Assembly (NCBI RefSeq): GCF_002899455.1 | Contig: NZ_PPFB01000001.1 | Coordinates: 5,121,001 to 5,185,000 of the forward strand | Direction of reading: 5' to 3' | DNA: 64,000 nucleotides | Origin: Streptomyces sp. DH-12 | GTDB taxonomy: Bacteria; Actinomycetota; Actinomycetes; Streptomycetales; Streptomycetaceae | Made by a program: the position numbers and the translations under genes | Shown here: positions 8,693 to 18,011 of the stretch, in pieces | How the letters are laid out: each line of letters starts with the position of its first letter | Position numbering within the stretch: position 1 is the first letter of the stretch | Notes under the pieces: model-generated | Seen by the model: only the letters and a program-made list of their open reading frames with translations | The model's database searches: none | What the model was told of the DNA's origin: nothing

Positions 8693-11600
8693 ACACAGCC
8701 CGCATCGGTCGCATCCGGCACGTACCTCCGATTTCCGCACCTGCACGGCGAGTTGGTCGCCTTCACCGCCGAGGACGACGTGTGGCTCGCCCCGCTCGAC
8801 GGCGGCCGCGCCTGGCGGGTCAGCGCGGACCACGTGCCGGTGAACCACCCACGGATCTCCCCGGACGGCGCCACCGTCGCCTGGACCTCCACCCGCGACG
8901 GCGCCCCCGAGGTGCACGTCGCCCCCGTCGACGGCGGCCCCGCCCGGCGGCTCACCCACTGGGGCAGCCCGAGGACCCAGGTCCGCGGCTGGACCGCGGA
9001 CGGCCGCGTCCTCGCGCTGAGCGCCTACGGCCAGGCGAGCCTGCGCCGCACCTGGGCGCGCGCCGTGCCGCTCGACGGCGGCCCCGCCGACACCCTCCCG
9101 TACGGGCCGGTCGGCGACGTCGCCGAAGGCCCGCACACCGTGCTGCTGTCCGCCACGATGGGCCGCGAGGCGGCCAGCTGGAAGCGCTACCGGGGCGGCA
9201 CCGCGGGCAAGCTGTGGATCGACCGCGAGGGCGACGGCGAGTTCGTCCGGCTGCACGAGGACCTCGACGGGAACATCGAGTACCCGCTGTGGGCGGGGAC
9301 GGGGGTCCCCCCGCTCGAGCGCGGCCGGGAGCGGGGGAGGATCGCGTTCCTCTCCGACCACGAGGGCACCGGAGCGCTGTACTCCTCCCTCGCCGACGGC
9401 TCCGACCTGCGCCGGCACACCCCCCTGGAGGGCTTCTACGCCCGTCACGCGGCGACCGACGGCAGCCGGGTCGTCTACTCCAGCGCCGGCGAGCTGTGGA
9501 TCCTCGACGACCTCGACACGGCCGAGCCGCGCCGCCTCGACGTACGGCTCGGCGGGCAGCGCGTCGACCTCCGGCCGTTCCCGGTGAACGCGGCCCGCTG
9601 GTTCGGCTCCGCGTCACCCGACCACACCGCGCGCGGCAGCGCCGTCTGCGTGCGCGGCACCGTCCACTGGGTCACCCACCGCTCCGGCCCCGCCCGCGCG
9701 CTCGCCGCCACTCCGGGCGTCCGGGCCCGCCGTCCGCGCGCCTTCCGCGCGGACGGCGAGGAATGGGTGGTGTGGGTGACGGACGCCGAGGGCGACGACG
9801 CCCTGGAGTTCGCCCCCGCCACCGGACCGGCCCCCGGCGCCACCCCGCGCCGCCTGGCCGCCGGACGGCTCGGCCGGGTCGTGGAACTGGCGATGGCGCC
9901 CGACGGCAGCCGCGCCGCGATCGCCTCCCACGACGGCCGTGTCCTCCTCGTCGAGCGGGAGACCGGCGAGGTCCGCGAGGTCGACCGCAGCGAGGACGGC
10001 GACGTCTCCGGGCTGGTCTTCTCGCCCGACTCCGCCTGGCTCGCCTGGTCCCACCCCGGTCCGCGCCCGCTCAGCCAGATCAAGCTCGCCCACACCACCG
10101 ACCTGTCGGTCACCGAGGCGACCCCGCTGCGCTTCCAGGACTACGCGCCCGCCTTCACCCTCGACGGCAAGCACCTCGCGTTCCTGTCCACCCGCTCCTT
10201 CGACCCGGTCTACGACGAGCACGTCTTCGACCTGGCCTTCGTCGAGGGCGTACGGCCGTACCTGATCACGCTCGCGGCGACCACCCCGTCGCCGTTCGGG
10301 CCGCAGCGGCACGGCCGGCCCTTCGAGACCCCCGACCGGGACGAGACCCCCGACAGCGAGGGCACCCCCACCACGCGCATCGACCTCGACGGGCTCGCCG
10401 ACCGCATCGTGCCGTTCCCGGTCGAGGCCTCCCGCTACAGCGGCCTGCGCGCCGCCAAGGACGGCGTGCTGTGGCTGCGCCACCCGGTGCGCGGCGTGCT
10501 CGGCGCGTCCCGGGCCACGCCCGACGGCCCGGACCCCAGGACCGACCTGGAGCGCTACGACCTCGCCCAGCAGCGGATCGAGCACCTCGCCGTCGACGCC
10601 GACCACTTCGAGGTCAGCGGCGACGGCAAGAGGGTGCTGCTGTGGACCGACGGACGCCTGAAGGTCGTGCCCAGCGACCGGCGTGCCTCCGGCGACGACG
10701 ACAGCGACAGCAACATCACCGTCGACCTCGGCCGGGTGCGGCAGTTCGTCGACCCGGCCACCGAGTGGCGGCAGATGTTCGACGAGAACGGCCGCATCAT
10801 GCGGGACAACTTCTGGCGTCCCGACATGAGCGGCGTCGACTGGGACGCGGTGCTGGACCGCTACCGTCCCGTGCTCGACCGGCTGGCCACCCACGACGAC
10901 CTGGTGGACCTGCTGTGGGAGGTGCACGGCGAACTCGGCACCTCGCACGCCTACGTCACCCCGCGCGGCGGCTTCGGCGGCGGTCCCCGGCAGGGACTGC
11001 TCGGCGCGGACCTCTCCCGGCACGAGGACGGAAGCTGGCGGGTGGACCGCGTCCTGCCCGCCGAGACCTCCGACCCGGAGGCCCGCTCACCGCTCGCCGC
11101 GCCCGGCGTCGCCGTCCGGCCCGGCGACGCGATCGTCGCCGTCGCCGGACAGCCGGTCGACCCGGTGACCGGCCCCGCGCCGCTGCTGGTGGGGACGGCC
11201 GGCAAGCCCGTCGAGCTGACCGTGTCACCGGCCGGCGGGGGAGAGCCGCGGCACGCGGTCGTCGTGCCGCTCGCCGACGAGGAGCCGCTGCGCTACCACG
11301 CCTGGGTCGCCGGCCGGCGGGCGTACGTGCTGGAGAGGTCCGGCGGCCGGCTCGGCTACATCCACGTCCCCGACATGCAGGCGCCCGGGTGGGCGCAGAT
11401 CCACCGCGACCTGCGGGTGGAGGTGCTGCGCGAGGGACTGATCGTGGACGTGCGGGAGAACCGGGGCGGCCACACCTCGCAACTCGTGGTGGAGAAGCTG
11501 GCCCGGCGGATCGTCGGCTGGGACCTGCCGCGCGGGATGCGCGCGGAGAGCTACCCGCGCGACGCGCCCCGGGGGCCCGTCGTCGCCGTCGCCGACGAGT

Positions 11601-11932
11601 TCTCCGGCTCCGACGGGGACATCGTCAACGCGGCGATCCGGGCGCTCGGCATCGGGCCGGTGGTCGGCACCCGCACGTGGGGCGGCGTCATCGGCATCGA
11701 CAGCCGCTACCGGCTGGTCGACGGCACGCTGGTCACCCAGCCCAAGTACGCCTTCTGGCTGGAGGGGCACGGCTGGGACGTGGAGAACCACGGCGTCGAC
11801 CCGGACGTCGAGGTCGTCCAGCGCCCGCAGGACCACGCCGCCGGGCGGGACGTCCAGCTCGACGAGGCGGTGCGGCTGGCGCTGGAGGCGCTGGAGGCGA
11901 CCCCCGCGAAGGCGCCGCCGGAGCTGCCGTGA
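8690..11932 (+). CDS. Tricorn protease homologue (S41 peptidase)
   Basis: A 1080-residue cytosolic protease of the Tricorn family, which trims peptides released by the proteasome. Two N-terminal beta-propellers cover roughly residues 10-670, with repeated blades such as ISPDGATVAWTS and FSPDSAWLAWS. A helical segment, a PDZ domain (about 780-860) and the S41 catalytic domain follow, with nucleophile Ser in DEFSGSDGDI and an oxyanion segment VRENRGG. Length matches Tricorn (about 1070). GTG 8690 has TAGGGT at 8678-8683 ending 6 bases before it and no ribosome binding site, so it looks leaderless. Confidence 0.93.
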   Translation: MTQPASVASGTYLRFPHLHGELVAFTAEDDVWLAPLDGGRAWRVSADHVPVNHPRISPDGATVAWTSTRDGAPEVHVAPVDGGPARRLTHWGSPRTQVRGWTADGRVLALSAYGQASLRRTWARAVPLDGGPADTLPYGPVGDVAEGPHTVLLSATMGREAASWKRYRGGTAGKLWIDREGDGEFVRLHEDLDGNIEYPLWAGTGVPPLERGRERGRIAFLSDHEGTGALYSSLADGSDLRRHTPLEGFYARHAATDGSRVVYSSAGELWILDDLDTAEPRRLDVRLGGQRVDLRPFPVNAARWFGSASPDHTARGSAVCVRGTVHWVTHRSGPARALAATPGVRARRPRAFRADGEEWVVWVTDAEGDDALEFAPATGPAPGATPRRLAAGRLGRVVELAMAPDGSRAAIASHDGRVLLVERETGEVREVDRSEDGDVSGLVFSPDSAWLAWSHPGPRPLSQIKLAHTTDLSVTEATPLRFQDYAPAFTLDGKHLAFLSTRSFDPVYDEHVFDLAFVEGVRPYLITLAATTPSPFGPQRHGRPFETPDRDETPDSEGTPTTRIDLDGLADRIVPFPVEASRYSGLRAAKDGVLWLRHPVRGVLGASRATPDGPDPRTDLERYDLAQQRIEHLAVDADHFEVSGDGKRVLLWTDGRLKVVPSDRRASGDDDSDSNITVDLGRVRQFVDPATEWRQMFDENGRIMRDNFWRPDMSGVDWDAVLDRYRPVLDRLATHDDLVDLLWEVHGELGTSHAYVTPRGGFGGGPRQGLLGADLSRHEDGSWRVDRVLPAETSDPEARSPLAAPGVAVRPGDAIVAVAGQPVDPVTGPAPLLVGTAGKPVELTVSPAGGGEPRHAVVVPLADEEPLRYHAWVAGRRAYVLERSGGRLGYIHVPDMQAPGWAQIHRDLRVEVLREGLIVDVRENRGGHTSQLVVEKLARRIVGWDLPRGMRAESYPRDAPRGPVVAVADEFSGSDGDIVNAAIRALGIGPVVGTRTWGGVIGIDSRYRLVDGTLVTQPKYAFWLEGHGWDVENHGVDPDVEVVQRPQDHAAGRDVQLDEAVRLALEALEATPAKAPPELP

Positions 11933-12013
11933 CCGCGCGCGGGCGGCACGACGGCCCGGGGCCGGGTCGGTAGCATGCCTCTGTAGTGATGATCACCGGG
12001 TCGAGGAGGGCGT

Positions 12014-12367
12014 ATGGCAGGGGAACCTCAGGACGACTGTCTGTTCTGCAAGATCGTCGCGGGCAGCATTCCGGCGACGATCGTGCGGGAGACGGACACG
12101 ACCGTCGCGTTCCGCGACATCAACCCCCAGGCGCCCACCCACGTCCTGGTGATCCCGAAGGCGCACCACCGGGACGCCGCGGCCCTCGCCGCCGCGGCGC
12201 CCGAGATCGCGGCGGACGTCCTGCGCGAGACGCAGGCCGTGGCGGACGAGGAGAAGCTGGAGAGCTACCGTATCGTGTTCAACACGGGCAGCGGCGCCGG
12301 CCAGACCGTGTGGCACGCGCACGCCCACGTCCTGGGCGGCCGCGGTCTCGAGTGGCCCCCCGGATAG
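12014..12367 (+). CDS. HIT family protein (HinT-type nucleotide hydrolase)
   Basis: A 117-residue histidine-triad protein: purine-nucleoside phosphoramidase/AMP-lysine hydrolase type. It has DCLFCKIVAG at the N-terminus, FRDINPQAPTHVLVIP in the middle and the triad WHAHAHVLGG (HxHxH) near the C-terminus. A GAGGAGGG ribosome binding site lies just upstream of ATG 12014, and TAGCAT near 11971 could be its -10 box. The next gene, RNase Z, begins 4 bases after the stop, so the two are probably cotranscribed. Confidence 0.95.
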   Translation: MAGEPQDDCLFCKIVAGSIPATIVRETDTTVAFRDINPQAPTHVLVIPKAHHRDAAALAAAAPEIAADVLRETQAVADEEKLESYRIVFNTGSGAGQTVWHAHAHVLGGRGLEWPPG

Positions 12368-12371
12368 ACCG

Positions 12372-13277
12372 TTGTCCGTCCGTGAACTGGTGGTGCTCGG
12401 CACCGCCAGCCAGGTCCCGACCCGGCACCGCAACCACAACGGCTACCTGCTGCGCTGGGACGGCGAAGGCTTCCTGTTCGACCCCGGCGAGGGCACCCAG
12501 CGGCAGATGCTGCGCGCCGGGGTCGCCGCGCACGACGTGAACCGGATCTGCGTCACGCACTTCCACGGCGACCACTCGCTGGGGCTCGCCGGGGTGATCC
12601 AGCGGATCAACCTCGACAAGGTGCCGCACCCGGTCAGCGCGCACTACCCGCGCTCCGGGCAGCGGTTCTTCGACCGGCTGCGGTACGCGACCGCCTACCG
12701 CGAGACCGTCGCCCTCCTCGAGGCCCCCGTCGACACCGACGGCCCGCTCGTCCGCACCCCCGGCTACACGCTGGAGGCGCGTCGGCTCTCCCACCCCGTC
12801 GAGGCGTACGGCTACCGGCTGGTCGAGCCCGACGGCCGCCGCATGCTGCCCGACCGGCTCGCCGCGCACGGCATCCAGGGCCCGGACGTGGGCCGCCTTC
12901 AGCGCGAGGGCTCCCTCGACGGGGTCGCCCTGGAGGACGTCAGCGAGGTCCGGCGCGGACAGCGGTTCGCGTTCGTCATGGACACCCGGCTGTGCGACGG
13001 GGTGTACGCGCTCGCCGAGGGCTGCGACATGCTGGTGATCGAGTCGACGTTCCTCGACGAGGACGAGGAGATGGCCGTCGAGTTCGGCCACCTGACGGCC
13101 GGCCAGGCCGCGCGGGTCGCCCGCGACGCGGGCGTACGGCACTTGGTGCTCACGCACTTCAGCCAGCGGTACTCCGACCCGGAGGAGTTCGAACGCCAGG
13201 CCCGCGCGGCGGGCTACGACGCCGACCTGACCGTGGCCCGCGATCTGCAGCGCGTCCCGCTCCCGAAACGCCGCTGA
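12372..13277 (+). CDS. rnz: Ribonuclease Z (tRNA 3'-processing endonuclease)
   Basis: A 301-residue RNase Z, which removes 3' trailers from tRNA precursors. It has the GTASQVPTRHRN start region and the zinc motif VTHFHGDHSLGL (HxHxDH). Further ligands are Asp in FVMDTR and a C-terminal His in LVLTHFSQRY. There is no ATG or GTG at the right place; TTG 12372 gives the conserved N-terminus, so translation probably depends on coupling with the HIT gene 4 bases upstream. Family confident. Confidence 0.9.
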   Translation: MSVRELVVLGTASQVPTRHRNHNGYLLRWDGEGFLFDPGEGTQRQMLRAGVAAHDVNRICVTHFHGDHSLGLAGVIQRINLDKVPHPVSAHYPRSGQRFFDRLRYATAYRETVALLEAPVDTDGPLVRTPGYTLEARRLSHPVEAYGYRLVEPDGRRMLPDRLAAHGIQGPDVGRLQREGSLDGVALEDVSEVRRGQRFAFVMDTRLCDGVYALAEGCDMLVIESTFLDEDEEMAVEFGHLTAGQAARVARDAGVRHLVLTHFSQRYSDPEEFERQARAAGYDADLTVARDLQRVPLPKRR

Positions 13278-13375
13278 CCACGGCGGCGCTCAGCCGCCCC
13301 GCCGCTGACGTGGCGGCGGACGGTCGCGCCTCCCCGGCGCCTCAACGGCCTGGGAGGTGCTTCCAGGGCGCTGGG

Positions 13376-13399
13376 GGCGCCTCCTCCGGGGGAGGCGCC
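13376..13399. terminator. Bidirectional terminator hairpin
   Basis: GGCGCCTCC (13376-13384) and GGAGGCGCC (13391-13399) form a perfect 9-bp stem with a 6-base loop between the convergent rnz and MFS genes. Confidence 0.65.
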
Positions 13400-13468
13400 T
13401 GCCGGTCGGCGCGAGTGCGCGCCCCCGTCGTCGGGAGCAGGGCCCGGTGTCCGTGGCCCACGCGACCC

Positions 13469-14812
13469 TCACCTCCCGCCCGGCGCCCGCGTGGCCGCCG
13501 CCGTGTCGTAGGCGGTCCGCGCCGGCTCCGGAGTGCCGTCGAGGGGAATCTCGACGACCGGCTGCTCCGGCGCCCCGACCTCCGGCACCGCACCCGAGGG
13601 GGTGCCCGTCGTCGCGGCGACCAGCGCCGCCGGATGGCCACCCCGCCGCCGCACCGCTCCCGGCAGCAGCGGCCGTCCGCCCGTGTGCAGCGCGACCCCG
13701 GTCATCGGCACCGCGACCAGCAGCAGCCCCACCGCGAGCACCGCGCCCATCACCGGGAAGCCGGCCTGCGCGGACAGCACACTCCCGGTGAGCGGCCCGG
13801 CGGCGGTGCCCAGCGAGGACGCCGAACCCACCAGCACCGCCCAGCGCCCCCGCGCGTCCAGCGAGGCGGCCAGCCCGATCAGGTACGACAGCACCACCGG
13901 ATAGACCGTGTTCCAGGCGATCTCGCCCGCGGCGAAGCTCCCCAGCCCGGTCGCGGAGGCGCTCAGCGCGATGCAGCCGGCGATGACGACCGTGCCGCCG
14001 CCGATGGGCAGCGCGCGCCCGAGCCGTGAGCCGAGCGCGCCCGCGCCCAGCACGCCCAGCAGTCCCGCGCCCAGCGCCACCGCGAAGACCACGCCCACGG
14101 TCGGCTCGGACAGGTGCGCCTGATCGACGCCGATGCGCCCGCTGACGCCCCACAGCGCGTTCTGCGCCAGGGACCACAGCAGCATCGCCCCGGCCAGCAC
14201 CATCCCCGACCGTCGGTGCGGCAGACGGGAGGCGCCGGTGCCGTCGGCCCCCGCCGCCTCCGCCGCGAGCGGGCCGGGCGTGCCGCCGGGCAGCCGGGAG
14301 GTCAGCGGCCACACCGCGAGCGCGGTGAGGGCGATGGCGGCGAGGGTGAGTCCGTGCCCGGGCAGGTGCGGCACCGTCAGATAGACCGCGCCGGCCAGCG
14401 CGGACACGCTGAGCAGGCCCAGGGCGGAGGCCCGGTGCGGGTCCTTCTCCGCGGCGATCCGGGTGGCGGCGACCGTGGTGGCCGTGCCCGACCCGAACCC
14501 GCCGATCACGGCCCCGGCGACGACGGCCGGGACGGCGGTGGTGAGCGCGGCCCCGCCGTAGCCGACGGCGGCGAGGACGAGGCCCAGCCGGGCGAGGGTC
14601 CGGGCCCCGGTCCGCTCGACGCGGGAGGCCAGCAGGAACCCGGCCGTGGCCGAGCTGAGCAGCAGCAGACTGCCGACGGCCCCCGCCTGGGTGGCCGAGA
14701 GATCCAGGCCGCGTTCCAGCCGGCCGACGGTGGTCGGCAGCAGATACGGGGCGAGGTACCCGGCCGTGAAAAGGGCGACGAGGGGCCAGGGGGTGGTGCG
14801 AGGGGCGTACAC
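13469..14812 (-). CDS. MFS transporter (12-TM type)
   Basis: A major facilitator superfamily permease of about 447 residues with some twelve hydrophobic helices. It starts near YAPRTTPWPLVALF and has an Arg-containing loop (VERTGARTL) after the third helix. An Arg/His-rich loop separates the halves. Substrate unknown; no regulator is adjacent. A longer reading from TTG 14905 is possible, but that codon abuts a TACAAA -10-like box (14907-14912), so it would lie at or upstream of the transcription start; GTG 14812 is preferred. The gene is divergent from the dehydratase gene. Confidence 0.75.
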   Translation of the reverse strand: MYAPRTTPWPLVALFTAGYLAPYLLPTTVGRLERGLDLSATQAGAVGSLLLLSSATAGFLLASRVERTGARTLARLGLVLAAVGYGGAALTTAVPAVVAGAVIGGFGSGTATTVAATRIAAEKDPHRASALGLLSVSALAGAVYLTVPHLPGHGLTLAAIALTALAVWPLTSRLPGGTPGPLAAEAAGADGTGASRLPHRRSGMVLAGAMLLWSLAQNALWGVSGRIGVDQAHLSEPTVGVVFAVALGAGLLGVLGAGALGSRLGRALPIGGGTVVIAGCIALSASATGLGSFAAGEIAWNTVYPVVLSYLIGLAASLDARGRWAVLVGSASSLGTAAGPLTGSVLSAQAGFPVMGAVLAVGLLLVAVPMTGVALHTGGRPLLPGAVRRRGGHPAALVAATTGTPSGAVPEVGAPEQPVVEIPLDGTPEPARTAYDTAAATRAPGGR

Positions 14813-14905
14813 GGGCGTTCCCAGGGCGTGCGAAGGGGACGGTGCGACAAGCGAGGAAGGAGATGTGGGGGCGACGGCCGTCGACGGACGAGAACGCGCG
14901 GGCAA

Positions 14906-15214
14906 TTTGTATCAAGCGGGGGCAGCGCAACGGGAGTGAGATCGATGTGATCTAAGTCACTCCTGTGTTTGGGGGTTTCAGGCCTTGGGTAGCAGCGCGC
15001 TTTTTGCCTGTACGGAGTCGCCGCGTCCCCGCCCCCGGCACCGTCGAACAGTCGCCCGCCGCACCGTTGACGCCCCTGATTCACCCCTCTAGCCTTCGTT
15101 CCCATACATGGATGCCGTCCATATACGGAGATGAGCCACCCGCCCGTCCGCCCGTGACCTCGCCGTCCTCAGGACCCCGCTCGCCGCCGGACCCGACCTC
15201 GTAGGAGCCGCCCC
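14906..15214. other. Intergenic region with two candidate operators
   Basis: This 309-base divergent spacer separates the MFS gene and the enolase-superfamily gene. It holds GGAGTGA (14933-14939) and TCACTCC (14957-14963), an inverted repeat just upstream of a TACAAA -10-like box for the MFS gene. A second palindrome at 15100-15129 is described separately. I see no gene in it; the A/T-rich stretch around 14970-15010 contains no recognisable RNA. Confidence 0.5.
15100..15129. promoter_or_regulatory. Palindromic operator upstream of the sugar-acid dehydratase gene
   Basis: ATGGA (15108-15112) and TCCAT (15118-15122) flank TGCCG. The symmetry extends outward to TCC at 15100 and GGA at 15129, with one base of offset. 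The A/T-rich arms stand out in this GC-rich context and suggest a sugar-acid responsive repressor (GntR or IclR type), inferred only. Confidence 0.5.
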
Positions 15215-16519
15215 GTGACCGCATCCGCCTCCGGCCTGACCGTGACCGAGGTCCGTCTCACCCCGGTCCTGGTCGCCGACCCGCCCCTGCTCAACACGCA
15301 GGGCGTGCACCAGCCGTACACCCCCCGGCTGATCGTGGAGGTGGTGACCGCCGACGGGATCACCGGGCTCGGCGAGACGTACGGCGACACCAAGTACCTG
15401 GACCTGGCCCGCCCGCTCGCCGACCGGCTGGTCGGCCACCGGGTCGACGACCTGAACCGGCTGTTCGCCGAGGCCGACCAGGTCGCCGTCGACGCCGCCC
15501 GGGTCCGCGGGCAGGTGGACGCCGGCGGACTGCGCGGCGTGCAGACCGCCGACAAGCTGCGGCTGTCCGTGCTCTCCGCCCTCGAGGTCGCCTCCCTCGA
15601 CGCCCTCGGCAGGAGCCTCGGTCTGCCCGTGCACGCCCTGCTCGGCGGCAAGGTGCGCGACGCCGTCGAGTACAGCGCGTACCTGTTCTACAAGTGGGCC
15701 GAGCACCCGGAGGGCGTGGCGGCGGAGAAGGACGACTGGGGCGCGGCCGTCGACCCGGCGGGCGTGGTCGAACAGGCCCGGCGGTTCAAGGAGCGGTACG
15801 GCTTCACGTCGTTCAAGCTCAAGGGCGGCGTCTTCGAGCCGCAGGAGGAGATCGCCGCCGTCCGCGCGCTGGCCGCCGCCTTCCCCGGGCACCCGCTGCG
15901 CCTCGACCCCAACGGCGCCTGGTCCGTGGAGACCTCGCTGAAGGTGGCCGAGGAGCTCGGGGAGGTCCTGGAGTACCTGGAGGACCCCACCCTCGGCACG
16001 TCCGCGATGGCCGAGGTGGCCGCCCGGACCGAGGTGCCCCTCGCGACCAACATGTGCGTGACCACGTTCGCCGAGATCAAGGAGGCGTTCACCCGGGACG
16101 CCGTGCAGGTGGTGCTCTCCGACCACCACTACTGGGGCGGACTGCGCAACACCCGGCACCTCGCGGCGATCTGCCGCGCCTTCGGCGTGGGCGTCTCCAT
16201 GCACTCCAACACGCACCTCGGCATCAGCCTCGCCGCGATGACGCACGTGGCGGCGACCGTGCCCGACCTGCACCACGCCTGCGACTCCCACTACCCCTGG
16301 CAGTCGGAGGACGTCCTCACCGAGCGGCTCGCCTTCGAAGGCGGCACGGTCCGCGTCCCCGACGCGCCGGGCCTCGGCGTCGAACTCGACCGCGACCGGC
16401 TGGCGTTCCTGCACCGACGGTGGCTGGACGACGACGGCGCGCTGCGCGACCGCGACGACGAGGCCGCCATGCGCATCGCCGACCCGGCCTGGACCCGGCC
16501 CGCCGTGCCCCGCTGGTGA
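15215..16519 (+). CDS. Glucarate dehydratase-type enolase superfamily enzyme
   Basis: A 434-residue enolase-superfamily enzyme, most like glucarate dehydratase, which dehydrates D-glucarate to 5-keto-4-deoxyglucarate. The N-terminal capping domain has LLNTQGVHQPYTPRLIVEV; the barrel shows FKLKGG with the catalytic Lys pair, metal ligands in RLDPNGAW and LEDP, and the His region MHSNTHLGIS. GTG 15215 has a GGAG ribosome binding site at about 8 bases. The PfkB sugar kinase gene follows 91 bases downstream; the pair may serve sugar or sugar-acid catabolism. Confidence 0.85.
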   Translation: MTASASGLTVTEVRLTPVLVADPPLLNTQGVHQPYTPRLIVEVVTADGITGLGETYGDTKYLDLARPLADRLVGHRVDDLNRLFAEADQVAVDAARVRGQVDAGGLRGVQTADKLRLSVLSALEVASLDALGRSLGLPVHALLGGKVRDAVEYSAYLFYKWAEHPEGVAAEKDDWGAAVDPAGVVEQARRFKERYGFTSFKLKGGVFEPQEEIAAVRALAAAFPGHPLRLDPNGAWSVETSLKVAEELGEVLEYLEDPTLGTSAMAEVAARTEVPLATNMCVTTFAEIKEAFTRDAVQVVLSDHHYWGGLRNTRHLAAICRAFGVGVSMHSNTHLGISLAAMTHVAATVPDLHHACDSHYPWQSEDVLTERLAFEGGTVRVPDAPGLGVELDRDRLAFLHRRWLDDDGALRDRDDEAAMRIADPAWTRPAVPRW

Positions 16520-16610
16520 CGGCGCCCGGGTCGGCTCGGCGTGACGGCGTTCTCGCTGTCGGCGGCGTGGTGCACACTGGCTGAAACCGCACCACGTCAG
16601 GGAGCGCACC

Positions 16611-17759
16611 GTGATGGCGTCCACCGGGAAGAGGAACGGCAGGAGAGCCGGGAAGGAATTAGTCGCGGGACCGTCCTGCCCGACCCAGATCGACCCGCTC
16701 GCCGCCCTGCGCGGCCCGGACGACCCGCCCTGGGACGTCTACCTGACCGGCACCGTCTTCCTCGACATCGTCTTCACCGGGCTCGACTGCGCCCCCGTGC
16801 GCGGCACCGAGTCCTGGGCGCGCGGCATGGGGTCGAGCCCGGGCGGCGTGGCCAACATGGCCACCGCCCTGGCCCGGCTCGGCCTGCGCACCTCCCTCGC
16901 GGCGGCCTTCGGCGACGACCACTACGGCGAGTACTGCTGGGACGCGCTGGAGCAGGGCGAGGGCATCGACCTCTCCCCGTCCCGCACGGTTCCCGGCTGG
17001 CACTCCCCGGTCACCGTCTCCATGGCGTACGAGGGCGAGCGCACGATGGTCTCCCACGGCCACGAACCGCCCCCCGAGGAGCCCGCGCCCGACTGTCCGC
17101 CGCGTGCGCGTGCCGCCGTCGCCTCCCTCACCCCCGGCCGCAGCGCCCCCTGGGTCGCCCAGGCCGCCCGCACGGGCACCCGGATCTTCGGGGACGTCGG
17201 CTGGGACGACACCGGGGCCTGGGACCTGGCGGGCCTGCCCGACCTGCGGCACTGCGAGGCGTTCCTGCCGAACGCGGCGGAGGCCATGCGGTACACCGGC
17301 ACGGACTGCCCGCGCGCCGCCGCCCACGCCCTGACCGCGTACGTGCCGGTGGCGGTGGTCACCCTGGGCGCGGAGGGCGCGTACGCGGTGGACCGGCGTA
17401 CGGGGGAGACCGCGTCGGTCCCGGCGATCGAGGTGGAGGCGCTGGACCCGACCGGGGCGGGGGACGTGTTCGTCGCCGGGTTCGTCACCGGCTCCCTGGC
17501 GGGCTGGCCGCTGGCCGACCGGCTCGCCTTCGGGGGGCTCACGGCCGCGCTGTCCGTGCAGGAGTTCGGCGGCTCGCTGTCCGCGCCGGGATGGGCGGAG
17601 ATCGCGGCGTGGTGGCACCGGGTGCAGTCCGTCGAGGGGCAGGACCCCTCCGCGCTGCGCCGGTACGGCTTCCTGGCCGGGCTGGTCCCGGAGGAGGCGG
17701 TGCGCCCGTGGCCGCTGCGGCGGGCCGTGCCGACGATCGGATTCCGCCGGTCGGCGTGA
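16611..17759 (+). CDS. PfkB family carbohydrate kinase
   Basis: A 382-residue ribokinase/PfkB sugar kinase. The glycine-rich N-terminal signature is GGVANMATALARLG; the second signature is DPTGAGDVFVAGFVTG with the catalytic Asp at about residue 285. The acceptor sugar is not readable. AGGGAG lies 6 bases before GTG 16611; ATG 16614 is the next codon and is equally possible. Residues 1-25 are basic and probably disordered. The stop codon lies within the first copy of a degenerate tandem repeat that fills the following spacer. Confidence 0.85.
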   Translation: MMASTGKRNGRRAGKELVAGPSCPTQIDPLAALRGPDDPPWDVYLTGTVFLDIVFTGLDCAPVRGTESWARGMGSSPGGVANMATALARLGLRTSLAAAFGDDHYGEYCWDALEQGEGIDLSPSRTVPGWHSPVTVSMAYEGERTMVSHGHEPPPEEPAPDCPPRARAAVASLTPGRSAPWVAQAARTGTRIFGDVGWDDTGAWDLAGLPDLRHCEAFLPNAAEAMRYTGTDCPRAAAHALTAYVPVAVVTLGAEGAYAVDRRTGETASVPAIEVEALDPTGAGDVFVAGFVTGSLAGWPLADRLAFGGLTAALSVQEFGGSLSAPGWAEIAAWWHRVQSVEGQDPSALRRYGFLAGLVPEEAVRPWPLRRAVPTIGFRRSA

Positions 17760-17885
17760 GACGGGCTCCCGGGAAGCGGGGCGGTGTGAGGAACGGCGCC
17801 CGTGGGAGGCGGGGCGGCGTGAGACGGCGCCCGTGGGGAAAGGGAGCGGCGTGAGGGAGCGCCCGTGGGGAAGAGGGCGAACGGG
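17756..17885. repeat. Four degenerate 30-33 bp tandem repeats after pfkB-type gene
   Basis: GTGAG recurs at 17756, 17786, 17819 and 17851 (periods 30, 33, 32). Each unit continues with a variant of ACGGCGCCCGTGGGGA and a G-rich tail. The first copy includes the pfkB stop codon. No gene is evident; a similar array follows the TerB-like gene. Confidence 0.7.
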
Positions 17886-18011
17886 GTCGATCGCCCGGTC
17901 GGATAAAAGGCCTACGAGCTTGTCACCCCTCCGTCGTACCCTGGGAGTCGCGAGGCCGCCCTCAGCTGCGCGGCCGTGACGAGGAGGAACCGCAGGCCTC
18001 AGAGCCGGCCC

